DNA of 6,777 nucleotides from Thermohalobaculum sp039185235 (GCA_039185235.1 JBCDAS010000235.1:1-6777), one strand, 5' to 3'. Numbered from the stretch's first letter, positions 1-5,742 are shown. Translations and numbers: made by a program. The notes: generated from the sequence alone by a model not told the origin.

Positions 1-758
1 AACATCATCGCCTGCGCGGTTTCTTCGCCGAGCGTCCCGGCCAAGGTCGCGGCAATCGCGATGGTCGCGATCATCGAGCCGCAATAGCTTTCGAAGATAT
101 CCGAGCCCATGCCCGCCACGTCGCCCACGTTGTCGCCCACGTTATCGGCGATCACGCCGGGGTTTCGCGGGTCATCCTCTGGAATACCAGCCTCGACCTT
201 GCCCACGAGATCCGCGCCGACATCGGCCGATTTCGTGTAGATACCGCCGCCAACACGGCTGAACAGGGCCACCGAGGACGCACCCATCCCGAAGCCTTCA
301 AGGCTATGCGCGTCGCCACCCAGGAACATGTAAAGACCGCCCAGGCCAATCAAACCCAGTGCAGCCACACAGAGCCCCATGATCGAGCCGCCAAAGAAGG
401 CCACCGTCAACGCGCTCGCGGCCCCCTCGTTCTGCGCAGCCGTTGCGGTCCGCACATTCGCCTTGGTGGCCGAGTACATGCCCAGCCAGCCGGCCACAGA
501 CGAACTCAACGCCCCCACAATCACCGCGATTGCGACCGCTGCATTGAGGAAGATGAAGGTCAGCACAACCTGCACGGCCAGGAACATCGCCAAGAGCGTG
601 TATTCCCGCTTCATGAAGACCATGGCGCCAAGGTGGATCTGGTCACCGATCTTTTTGATCGAGTCCTCACCTTCGGGATATTGCATCACCTTCTGATAGA
701 GGAAGTAGGCCATGCCGAGCCCGATGAGGCCCAGCAGGGGTGGAATTACTTCGAGCAT
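1..758 (-). CDS. hppA: Membrane-bound proton-translocating pyrophosphatase, N-terminal part (cut by left edge)
   Basis: This gene encodes an inner-membrane enzyme that hydrolyses pyrophosphate and pumps H+ across the membrane. The window holds the first 252 residues of a protein that is usually about 700 long; the gene runs off the left edge. Visible are a first membrane helix (about residues 4-22), further hydrophobic segments (about 55-90 and 117-147), and the family's pyrophosphate/Mg-binding signature GGIYTKSADVGADLVGKVE near residues 171-189. The acidic segment DDPRNPGVIADNVGDNVGD follows at 195-213. Both blocks are hallmark active-site motifs of M-PPases. The ATG at 758 is chosen because the protein then opens with the typical short N-terminus before helix 1, and a GGCGGGG Shine-Dalgarno-like stretch lies six bases upstream. 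Whether the pump is K+-dependent or independent is decided by residues beyond the window. The gene is divergent from the acetyltransferase gene. Family identity is very secure. Confidence 0.97.
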   Translation of the reverse strand, partial: MLEVIPPLLGLIGLGMAYFLYQKVMQYPEGEDSIKKIGDQIHLGAMVFMKREYTLLAMFLAVQVVLTFIFLNAAVAIAVIVGALSSSVAGWLGMYSATKANVRTATAAQNEGAASALTVAFFGGSIMGLCVAALGLIGLGGLYMFLGGDAHSLEGFGMGASSVALFSRVGGGIYTKSADVGADLVGKVEAGIPEDDPRNPGVIADNVGDNVGDVAGMGSDIFESYCGSMIATIAIAATLAGTLGEETAQAMM

Positions 759-823
759 GTATGTCCCCGCCTTTTGATGACGGCCCTTGAGCCGACATGC
801 CCGGGAAATTGGTTCCCAAGATG

Positions 824-856
824 CGGTCGGGCCTCGATTCTTCTCGGCCCGAACCG
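824..856. repeat. Imperfect inverted repeat (possible hairpin in hppA leader)
   Basis: CGGTCGGGCC at 824-833 pairs with GGCCCGAACCG at 846-856. This gives ten base pairs with a single bulged A at 852 and a 12-base loop. Nine of the ten pairs are G-C, so the RNA form would be stable. There is no T-run on either side, so it does not look like an intrinsic terminator. It lies 66-98 bases upstream of the hppA start, so it could fold in the hppA mRNA leader or act as a protein site. The function is unknown. Confidence 0.45.
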
Positions 857-869
857 ACGGACCGGCGTG

Positions 870-898
870 ACCCTAGGTGGCAGGAAACCACTTGTCCA
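870..898 (-). promoter_or_regulatory. Weak candidate sigma70-type promoter for hppA
   Basis: On the minus strand TGGACA (898-893) is followed after 17 bases by TAGGGT (875-870). The -35 box matches five of six consensus positions, but the -10 box only three of six. Transcription would start near 863 and give a leader of about 105 bases that includes the 824-856 hairpin. A second weak pair lies further upstream on the same strand: TTGTCT (968-963), then 17 bases, then CTATTC (945-940). Neither pair is strong and the choice between them is open. Confidence 0.22.
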
Positions 899-1002
899 GC
901 ACCGGATTTCGCAATGCGGCGGATGGCCCCGAGATGTGGGAATAGTCAATTTGCCTTTGACGAGACAATCCCGGACGATCCAACCGCAACGCGCGGCAAA
1001 AC

Positions 1003-1009
1003 AAGGGAG
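1003..1009 (+). promoter_or_regulatory. Ribosome binding site fixing the GTG start at 1017
   Basis: AAGGGAG at 1003-1009 is a strong Shine-Dalgarno match seven bases before GTG 1017. The reading frame is open for 711 bases further upstream, so this site, together with the point where homology to the AAC(3) family begins, decides the start. Confidence 0.8.
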
Positions 1010-1016
1010 CGAGACG

Positions 1017-1829
1017 GTGCGGGTCTTTGGCAAGGACGACTTGGTCCAGGATCTTCGCGCCCTGGGTCTAGAGCCTGGGGATGGTGTCTTCGTGCACAGT
1101 GCCCTCGGTCAGATCGGGCATGTTGTCGGTGGTCCGCGTGGGCTCATTGAGGCGCTGATCGAAACCGTTGGGCCTGATGGTCTGATCGGCATGCCAGGGT
1201 TTAGCACTGATGCCTATCATCCGGCGGAGATGATGGACCTCTCGTTGGATGCCGAGACACTTGCGCATATCCGAGAACAGGTCCCAGGATATGATCCGGT
1301 CTTGTCGAGTGAGCGGGGAAACGGTTCGGTGCCCGAGGCGTTTCGCCTCTGGCCTGGCGTGGTTCGCAGCCCGCACCCAACCAGTTCGGTCCTGCTGCTC
1401 GGTCCAGATGCGCAATCGTTAGCAGAGCCGCACGACCCCTTCGGCTGGGCGACCGGTCCACAATCCCCCTGGGGCAGGTTGGGAGGCCGGTCTAAGATGA
1501 AAATCCTGCTGATTGGGGTTGGCTGGAACCGATGCTCAGCTTTACACGCAGCCGAGAGCCTCGCGCGGCATCGACGCCTGAAGATGCGGCATTTCAAGAG
1601 CGGCCCCGGACCTGACGCACCATGGATCGAGGCGCCCGATGTCGCAGATGATCTGGGTCGGTTGTTCCCAAGCGTGGGAGCAGACTGGGAGATGGCGGGC
1701 GGCACCCTCCGCGGACAGATTGGAAATGCTGTCGCGCGGCTGACCGATTACGGGCCGTTGCTTGCCTATGCATCGCAGTGGTTCGACAAACGCAACCGTT
1801 TGGACGGTGTTGCGCCCGTTGACGGCTAG
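1017..1829 (+). CDS. AAC(3)-family N-acetyltransferase, substrate unknown
   Basis: This 270-residue protein belongs to the aminoglycoside 3-N-acetyltransferase (Antibiotic_NAT, YokD/FrbF-like) family, which uses acetyl-CoA to acetylate an amine. Its length is typical of the family. Family blocks appear in order: GVFVHSALGQIG at residues 23-34, GLIGMPGFS at 55-63, GNGSVPEAFRLWPGVVRSPH at 101-120 followed by PTSSV, PFGWATGPQSPWGRL at 141-155, and ILLIGVGWNRCSALHAAE at 163-180. The conserved His120 (HPxxS), His177 and Glu180 (HxxE) are all present, so the enzyme is probably active. The usual MPTxS is MPGFS here, and the usual Asp-Gly before the LLxGV strand is replaced by Arg-Ser. Many chromosomal members are not resistance enzymes; FrbF, for example, acts in antibiotic biosynthesis. 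No resistance role should be assumed from this context, which shows no mobile element. The stop codon overlaps that of the opposite gene. Confidence 0.9.
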   Translation: MRVFGKDDLVQDLRALGLEPGDGVFVHSALGQIGHVVGGPRGLIEALIETVGPDGLIGMPGFSTDAYHPAEMMDLSLDAETLAHIREQVPGYDPVLSSERGNGSVPEAFRLWPGVVRSPHPTSSVLLLGPDAQSLAEPHDPFGWATGPQSPWGRLGGRSKMKILLIGVGWNRCSALHAAESLARHRRLKMRHFKSGPGPDAPWIEAPDVADDLGRLFPSVGADWEMAGGTLRGQIGNAVARLTDYGPLLAYASQWFDKRNRLDGVAPVDG

Positions 1830-2269
1830 CGATCCGCCTCATCAAAAGCTGCGAGCACCGCATCCCATGGGATCATGATCGAGGCATGGCGGTTTTTGTA
1901 ATCGCGCGCGGGGCGTAGGCTCTCGAGATCTGCGAACGGCGCCTCAGGCACAGGACCGTCCTGTTTGATCAGGGCTTTCAGTTGATCGCGCCCGGCCTCC
2001 AACTCGGCGCGCGTCCGTCCGATCACATTCGCCGCAAGGACTGATGCGGAGGATTGTCCCAACGCGCAGGCCTTCACATCTTGAGCATAGTCGCTGACCC
2101 GGCCATCGGTCACTTTTAGATCCACCGTGATGGTGGAGCCGCAAAGAGGTGAGCGTTTCATCGCGCTGCCATCGGGGGTCTCAAGACGCCCAACCCGGCT
2201 CATCCCAGCCGCGAGGGCTAGGATACGCTCTGAATAGAGTTTCATAAGGTCTTGTTCGATGGCGCTCAT
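1826..2269 (-). CDS. IscU/NifU-N-like iron-sulfur scaffold homologue, with ligand residues changed
   Basis: The 147-residue protein resembles the IscU/SufU/NifU N-terminal scaffold fold, on which Fe-S clusters are built before transfer to target proteins. Visible are SPLCGSTITVDL (40-51, with Cys43), the ACALGQSSASVLA helix (67-79, with Cys68), and the C-terminal block PARDYKNRHASIMIPWDA (120-137). Canonical IscU carries three Cys, an Asp two residues after the first Cys, and a His beside the third Cys. Here the Asp position is Ser45, the His is kept (His128), and the third Cys position is Ala129; the protein has only two cysteines. I believe this is a lineage-wide variant in Rhodobacterales rather than damage, since the reading frame is intact, but I cannot check it. 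The start is an ATG with AGGGG five bases upstream (2279-2275). The gene is divergent from hisI. It could be a divergent scaffold, a carrier, or a zinc-binding relative. Confidence 0.88.
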   Translation of the reverse strand: MSAIEQDLMKLYSERILALAAGMSRVGRLETPDGSAMKRSPLCGSTITVDLKVTDGRVSDYAQDVKACALGQSSASVLAANVIGRTRAELEAGRDQLKALIKQDGPVPEAPFADLESLRPARDYKNRHASIMIPWDAVLAAFDEADR

Positions 2270-2300
2270 CTTTGCCCCTGAGATGTTTCTCGGCTAGATA

Positions 2301-2312
2301 GCCCGGCCGGGC
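2301..2312. promoter_or_regulatory. Perfect 12-bp palindrome in divergent promoter region (possible operator)
   Basis: GCCCGGCCGGGC is a perfect palindrome placed centrally in the 81-bp gap between two divergent genes. Directly beside it on the minus strand is a -10-like TATCTA (2300-2295), and five bases after it on the plus strand is TATAAA (2317-2322). A protein bound here could affect both promoters. In GC-rich DNA such a palindrome can also arise by chance, so the operator role is only a suggestion. Confidence 0.3.
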
Positions 2313-2316
2313 CGGA

Positions 2317-2322
2317 TATAAA
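2317..2322 (+). promoter_or_regulatory. Candidate -10 box for the hisI operon
   Basis: TATAAA matches five of six positions of the sigma70 -10 consensus and would start transcription near 2329, about 22 bases before the hisI ATG. No good -35 hexamer lies 16-18 bases upstream; the corresponding bases read CTAGAT. The call therefore rests on the -10 match and on position alone. Confidence 0.35.
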
Positions 2323-2350
2323 AGAGCTGAGCCGCGACAAAGGAGCCTCT

Positions 2351-2716
2351 ATGTCCCCAACTCCCTTCGATCCGGAGAGCCTGACCTTCGATGACCGTGG
2401 GCTCTTGCCCGCCATTGCCCAAGACCATGAGACAGGTGAGATCCTGATGCTCGCCTGGATGAATGCAGCCAGCGTCACCGAAACCCTGCGCTCAGGTCGG
2501 GTCACCTATTGGTCGCGCTCCCGCCAGCAATTCTGGAAAAAGGGCGAGACCTCGGGCCATATTCAGAAACTGATCGAGATGCGGGTCGATTGCGACCGGG
2601 ACTGCCTATTGCTCCTTGTCGAGCAAGTTGGACCGGCCTGCCACACCCATCGGCGAAGCTGCTTCTACACGGCTTTGCGCGACGGGGTGGAGGTCGAGAT
2701 CATGCAACCCGAATGA
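2351..2716 (+). CDS. hisI: Phosphoribosyl-AMP cyclohydrolase (histidine biosynthesis)
   Basis: HisI opens the adenine ring of phosphoribosyl-AMP, the third step of histidine synthesis, in the cytoplasm. The 121-residue protein has the full single-domain length and lacks the HisE pyrophosphohydrolase domain that is fused in enterobacteria. The family signatures are clear: ILMLAWMN (31-38), TYWSRSRQQFWKKGETSGH (52-70), the metal motif DCDRD (80-84) with its Asp and Cys ligands, and PACHTHRRSCFY (95-106), whose Cys97 and Cys104 complete the zinc site with Cys81. AAAGGAG at 2339-2345 sits five bases before the ATG. The stop codon overlaps the start of the next gene (ATGA), which suggests translational coupling. 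It is the first gene of a probable three-gene operon and sits apart from the other his genes. Confidence 0.97.
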   Translation: MSPTPFDPESLTFDDRGLLPAIAQDHETGEILMLAWMNAASVTETLRSGRVTYWSRSRQQFWKKGETSGHIQKLIEMRVDCDRDCLLLLVEQVGPACHTHRRSCFYTALRDGVEVEIMQPE

Positions 2717-3801
2717 AGCTGCCCGACCCTTGGCCTGATCGGCTATCGAAGAAGTCGCTGGCCGGAATCACACTTGGTCTTGCAGTCGGCGCCATTGGTG
2801 GCGCAATCGCAGCATGGGCGCATGTACCCCTCGCTTGGATGCTGGGAGCGCTGTTTTTCACCATGGCAGCCTCGTTGGCAGGGGCACCGGTTGCGGTGCC
2901 AACCTGGTTGCGAATGTATTTTATCACCCTACTCGGCCTGTTTCTTGGGGAAAGCTTCGACCAGATCTCCATCGACGATTTGGCACGTTGGCCGATCACT
3001 CTGACCGGGGCGATCCTCTACTGCCCGATCGGCGGCGGGATCGCATACCTGTTCTACCGCTATGTAGCGCGCGAAGAGCGGAACACGGCGATCTGCGAAG
3101 CGATCCCCGGCGGGCTCTCGGCGGTCGTCCTGATAGCCAACAGCATGGGTGCGGATGAGAGATCGGTGGCCCTCAGCCAATCGCTGAGGATTTCGATTGT
3201 AATCCTCTTGGCACCCTTGATTGCCTTTGGGATGCTTGGCCTACCAGCGCCCGAGGCCGATCATACATCTGGCAAACTGATCATCTCCCTGGCCGATTTC
3301 AGTGTCTTGCTGGCGGTGTCGATGGCAATGATCTTGGGGCTGGCGCAGCTTGGCATGCCCTTGCCGGCGCTGGTCGCCCCTATTCTGGCCTCAGCTGTCC
3401 TGCGTATGGCGGGTGTGGTGGAGGGCGCCCTGCCCCATTGGCTGATCGAGGTCTCATTGGTAGTCCTAGGCTCCTCCATCGGGTCGCGTTTCGCAGGGGT
3501 TGCGATCCGGAAGTGGCTGGCGGTCGCCGGGGTGACGTTGATTGGAACGATAATCCTCATGGGCGTCTCTTTTGTCTTTGCCATCGTGATGACGTGGCTG
3601 ACGGGGATCGAACTCTTTCCCCTTCTCCTTGCCTATGCCCCAGGAGGTGTCGCAGAGATGTCGCTGATCGCCCTGGCCATCGATGCCGATCCTGGCTTCG
3701 TCGCAGTGCATCATGTTGTCCGCATCACCTTCATTTTGCTCACTTTGCCCCTATTTGCAGCCTGGTTGGTGCGCCGTCGTGCGGCCCGAGCCGGAGGTTG
3801 A
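2713..3801 (+). CDS. AbrB-family (duplicated-domain) integral membrane protein
   Basis: This 362-residue hydrophobic protein belongs to the Gram-negative AbrB/COG3180 family, often loosely annotated as putative ammonia monooxygenase or AbrB transporter. It is not related to the AbrB transcription factor. The family's internal duplication is visible: AIPGGLSAVVLIANSMGAD (130-148), followed by an Arg at 159, in the first half is echoed by YAPGGVAEMSLIALAIDAD (308-326), followed by Arg337, in the second. PLAWMLGALF (39-48) and PLPALVAPIL also correspond. About nine or ten membrane segments can be counted. The ATG at 2713 is chosen because it overlaps the hisI stop (ATGA) and gives a normal family length; the frame is open further upstream inside hisI, but that part reads as out-of-frame hisI. 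The substrate is unknown. It is probably co-expressed with hisI and the RDD gene. Confidence 0.9.
   Translation: MKLPDPWPDRLSKKSLAGITLGLAVGAIGGAIAAWAHVPLAWMLGALFFTMAASLAGAPVAVPTWLRMYFITLLGLFLGESFDQISIDDLARWPITLTGAILYCPIGGGIAYLFYRYVAREERNTAICEAIPGGLSAVVLIANSMGADERSVALSQSLRISIVILLAPLIAFGMLGLPAPEADHTSGKLIISLADFSVLLAVSMAMILGLAQLGMPLPALVAPILASAVLRMAGVVEGALPHWLIEVSLVVLGSSIGSRFAGVAIRKWLAVAGVTLIGTIILMGVSFVFAIVMTWLTGIELFPLLLAYAPGGVAEMSLIALAIDADPGFVAVHHVVRITFILLTLPLFAAWLVRRRAARAGG
3793..3797 (+). promoter_or_regulatory. Ribosome binding site fixing a TTG start at 3803
   Basis: GGAGG lies inside the last codons of the AbrB-family gene, five bases before TTG 3803. It supports this rare start over the in-frame GTG at 3779 and the ATG at 3683, neither of which gives a family-like N-terminus. 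Confidence 0.7.
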
Positions 3802-3802
3802 G

Positions 3803-4252
3803 TTGACCCTGCCCGATCCTGAGAGAGATCCGCAGTTCTACCAAGGTGTCGCTCTACGCCGCTTCACAGCAGGTGTGATCGATACGGTCGTGATCCTGGT
3901 TCTGATGGGAGGTGTTCTGGCGTTTGGCCTGATCCTCGGCGCCCTGACTTTTGGCGTCGCTCTGATCTTGGCGATCGGGCTTTTCTTCGTCACAGGGTTT
4001 CTCTACCGGTACCTTTTGATCACAAAACGCTCGGCAACGCTGGGTATGATCTGGACAGGGATTGAACTGCGGCGGCGCGATGGCGCCCCCTTGGATCAGG
4101 CCACGGCGCTCACACATACGGCGAGCTACTACATCACCTTGATGATTCCCGCGCTCCTCTTCGGTGGCTGGGTCTTGATGGGAACCATCCCGCACCGCCG
4201 CCTCATGCATGACCTGTTGTTGGGCACTACGGCCATCAATCGACCACTTTGA
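3803..4252 (+). CDS. RDD-family small membrane protein
   Basis: With the TTG start the protein has 149 residues and opens TLPDPERDPQFYQGV, a short soluble stretch that I recall as typical of alphaproteobacterial RDD proteins. The conserved residues that name the family are visible: Arg20 and Asp27 at the start of helix 1 (RRFTAGVID, 19-27) and Asp137 in the C-terminal block HRRLMHDLLLGT (131-142). Hydrophobic segments lie at about 25-45, 47-73 and 109-129. The function of the family is poorly defined; some members have been proposed as ion transporters. The gene begins one base after the AbrB-family stop codon (TGA 3799-3801), so translation is probably coupled. An upstream ATG at 3683 would overlap the AbrB gene by more than 100 bases and add an unrelated, non-conserved leader, so it is rejected. 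Confidence 0.88.
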   Translation: MTLPDPERDPQFYQGVALRRFTAGVIDTVVILVLMGGVLAFGLILGALTFGVALILAIGLFFVTGFLYRYLLITKRSATLGMIWTGIELRRRDGAPLDQATALTHTASYYITLMIPALLFGGWVLMGTIPHRRLMHDLLLGTTAINRPL

Positions 4253-4370
4253 GGCAAGCGGACACAGCGCACGGATAGGTTGTTTTATATTTCGACACTC
4301 TGCATGTGCTCAAACTGGTGACACCGCTGGATTTCTTGATATCGTGGGAAACGAGTATTGGAAGGTTGGA
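4253..4370 (+). other. Intergenic region upstream of bpt
   Basis: These 118 bases carry no gene. They include a locally AT-rich stretch, TTGTTTTATATTTCG (4280-4294), unusual for this GC-rich window, whose TATATT (4286-4291) could be a -10 box, but no matching -35 is found. TTGAGG (4249-4254), then 17 bases, then CGGATA (4272-4277) is an equally weak alternative. There is no clear terminator for the upstream operon, so read-through into bpt is possible. GGAAGG at 4360-4365 is the bpt ribosome binding site. Confidence 0.4.
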
Positions 4371-5171
4371 ATGTCGCATCACGAATCGCAACTAAAGGCC
4401 CAGTTTTACCTCACAGCGCCCCAGCCATGCGCCTATTTGGCTGGTCGTGAGGAACGCAAGGTTTTCACCACGCTACAGGGCCCGACAGCGACCAACGTGA
4501 ATAATGCGCTGTCGCAAAAAGGGTTTCGTCGCTCGCAGTCGGTGATCTACCGGCCAGCTTGCGTTGGCTGTTCGGCCTGCCTCTCGATCCGGGTCCCTGT
4601 GGAGGGGTTTGTCCCGAACCGCACGCAACGCCGGATCCTGCGAAAGAATCAGGACCTGACACGCAGGCCCTGCGAAGCCTGGGCGACCGAGAGCCAGTTT
4701 GACCTGTTCCGGCGCTATCTTGACCATCGACATGCCGATGGCGGGATGGCCGATATGGACGCCTTTGACTATGCGGCGATGGTCGATGAGACCCCGGTGA
4801 ATTCCACGGTGATCGAGTATCTCCGCAAGGACCCGGAGACAGGTGTTAACCGCCTGGTCGCGGCCTGCCTTAGCGATATCTTGGGCGACGGGCTCTCGAT
4901 GGTCTACTCGTATTTCGAACCGGAGGAGAGCAACAGATCGCCCGGCGCCTATATGATCCTCGACCATATCGACCTCGCCCGCGAGATGGGTCTGAAATAC
5001 GTCTATCTCGGCTATTGGGTCGCCGGCTCGCCGAAGATGGATTACAAGACGCTCTATCGTCCTTTCGAGCTCTGCGATGGGGCGACATGGCGCCGTTTCG
5101 ACAATGTCGATGATTTCAACACCTGGCGGGGTCGGCGCAAGATGATGATGCGCGATCCTCTGGTGGACTGA
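4371..5171 (+). CDS. bpt: Aspartate/glutamate leucyltransferase (Bpt-type aminoacyl-tRNA-protein transferase)
   Basis: Enzymes of this family transfer leucine from Leu-tRNA to proteins with N-terminal Asp or Glu, creating N-degrons read by ClpS and degraded by ClpAP. The 266-residue length is typical. The N-terminal domain shows FYLTAPQPCAYLAGREERKV (12-31) with Cys20, then GFRRSQSVIYRPACVGCSAC (51-70), giving a C-x2-C-x2-C motif (Cys64, Cys67, Cys70). These cysteines are conserved across Ate1/Bpt proteins, and eukaryotic ATE1 has been reported to bind an Fe-S cluster. The C-terminal GNAT-like domain includes the family block from about residue 212, YLGYWVAGSPKMDYKTLYRP. The ATG at 4371 has GGAAGG five bases upstream, and the frame before it looks non-coding. 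It is read in the same direction as the RDD gene, 118 bases downstream. Specificity for Leu rather than Arg is inferred from the bacterial family. Confidence 0.95.
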   Translation: MSHHESQLKAQFYLTAPQPCAYLAGREERKVFTTLQGPTATNVNNALSQKGFRRSQSVIYRPACVGCSACLSIRVPVEGFVPNRTQRRILRKNQDLTRRPCEAWATESQFDLFRRYLDHRHADGGMADMDAFDYAAMVDETPVNSTVIEYLRKDPETGVNRLVAACLSDILGDGLSMVYSYFEPEESNRSPGAYMILDHIDLAREMGLKYVYLGYWVAGSPKMDYKTLYRPFELCDGATWRRFDNVDDFNTWRGRRKMMMRDPLVD

Positions 5172-5214
5172 TCTCTGCTGAAGACGACAAAAATCTTCAT
5201 CCCATATGAGAGAT
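5171..5214. repeat. Nested inverted repeat after bpt stop (possible transcript end structure)
   Basis: Two stems are nested. The outer one is ATCTCT (5171-5176) with AGAGAT (5209-5214); the inner one is TGAAGA (5179-5184) with TCTTCA (5194-5199), around a nine-base A-rich loop. The structure begins at the last base of the bpt stop codon and lies between two convergent genes, a natural place for transcript ends. The stems are short, contain many A-T pairs and lack a following T-run, so this is not a standard intrinsic terminator. The rest of the gap, to 5285, shows nothing I can name. Confidence 0.35.
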
Positions 5215-5285
5215 GACTTAACGGTCCAGTCGCTCTAAACGCGTCCAAGGGTGGCGTGCACTTCCCCTACATCAAGTAAGCTCCG

Positions 5286-5696
5286 CTAGCCACGCCGATA
5301 CCGGGTCGTCATCCGATAATCCTTCGATGGGCCCCTGACATCCCAAACACTAGACCAACTGTCGCCATCGAACGCATAGGACACGCGGTAGCGATCATCG
5401 CCGCACTGATGCACGGCTTGCGGGTCATCGTCGACGAAGTCGTGGAAGGGCCGCCCATCCTCATAGCGCACCTCGACCCGGCCCGCGCCTGGGAACCGCC
5501 AGAGCGCACCGCGCTCCGCATGGTAATCCGCGCCGCGAAAGCGAAGCACGCCGTTCTCGTGGCACCGAAGGCCCTCACCATCAGGCGTAAAATCCGCCTC
5601 CCCCCAGAACTCACCGATAACGCCTTCCGAGACATTCTCGATGATCCGGACCATCTGCCACCGGCCCGCGAAAAAGCTGGGTGTTGCCACTGTCAT
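5286..5696 (-). CDS. DUF6314-family protein
   Basis: The 136-residue soluble protein matches what I know of the DUF6314 family from alphaproteobacteria. The features are an opening FFAGRW (8-13), a GEFWGEADFTP strand pair (28-38), several alternating beta-type segments, and a conserved C-terminal block WDVRGPSKDYRMTTRYRR (118-135). The alternating aromatic/charged pattern suggests a small beta-barrel. There is no signal peptide, membrane segment or recognisable catalytic motif, and the function is unknown. The ATG at 5696 has AGAGG five bases upstream and leaves only 46 bases to the divergent purB start, so the two genes may share a control region. It converges on bpt. Confidence 0.85.
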   Translation of the reverse strand: MTVATPSFFAGRWQMVRIIENVSEGVIGEFWGEADFTPDGEGLRCHENGVLRFRGADYHAERGALWRFPGAGRVEVRYEDGRPFHDFVDDDPQAVHQCGDDRYRVSYAFDGDSWSSVWDVRGPSKDYRMTTRYRRG

Positions 5697-5742
5697 GGCG
5701 CCTCTGCTACCTCGCCCTCACGCCTGAGACAAGGAGCCCCGC

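Larger units (their letters stand above)
759..1016. other. Divergent intergenic region between hppA and the acetyltransferase gene
   Basis: I see no coding sequence or RNA gene in these 258 bases. An open frame on the plus strand does pass through here, but only because the frame antisense to hppA happens to stay open; the residues before 1017 resemble no protein I know. The region should carry the promoters of both divergent genes. Its structure consists of an imperfect hairpin (824-856), a small GGGAA-attgg-TTCCC hairpin (803-817), and weak -35/-10 pairs on the minus strand. No convincing promoter for the plus-strand gene was found. Confidence 0.6.

Noticed and set aside
306..1016. Plus-strand open frame continuous with the acetyltransferase, suggesting a 507-residue fusion protein
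   Set aside because: The first part is antisense to hppA and intergenic DNA, resembles no protein family, and a strong ribosome site sits directly before GTG 1017, where AAC(3) similarity begins.
759..1016. Possible tRNA or riboswitch in the hppA leader
   Set aside because: No cloverleaf, no T-loop GTTCGA-type block and no recognisable aptamer motif could be found; only simple hairpins are present.
1017..1829. Acquired antibiotic-resistance cassette
   Set aside because: No attC-like site, insertion sequence, transposase or flanking repeats are visible, and the composition looks like that of its neighbours.
2509..2712. Upstream extension of the AbrB-family gene into hisI
   Set aside because: This stretch is hisI read in another frame; the ATG overlapping the hisI stop gives a normal family length.
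3683..3802. Upstream extension of the RDD gene from an ATG at 3683
   Set aside because: It would overlap the end of the AbrB-family gene by more than 100 bases and add a leader unlike the family; GGAGG before TTG 3803 explains the start better.
4209..4370. Upstream extension of the bpt frame
   Set aside because: There is no start codon with a ribosome site in this part and the translation is not Bpt-like; GGAAGG before ATG 4371 fits.
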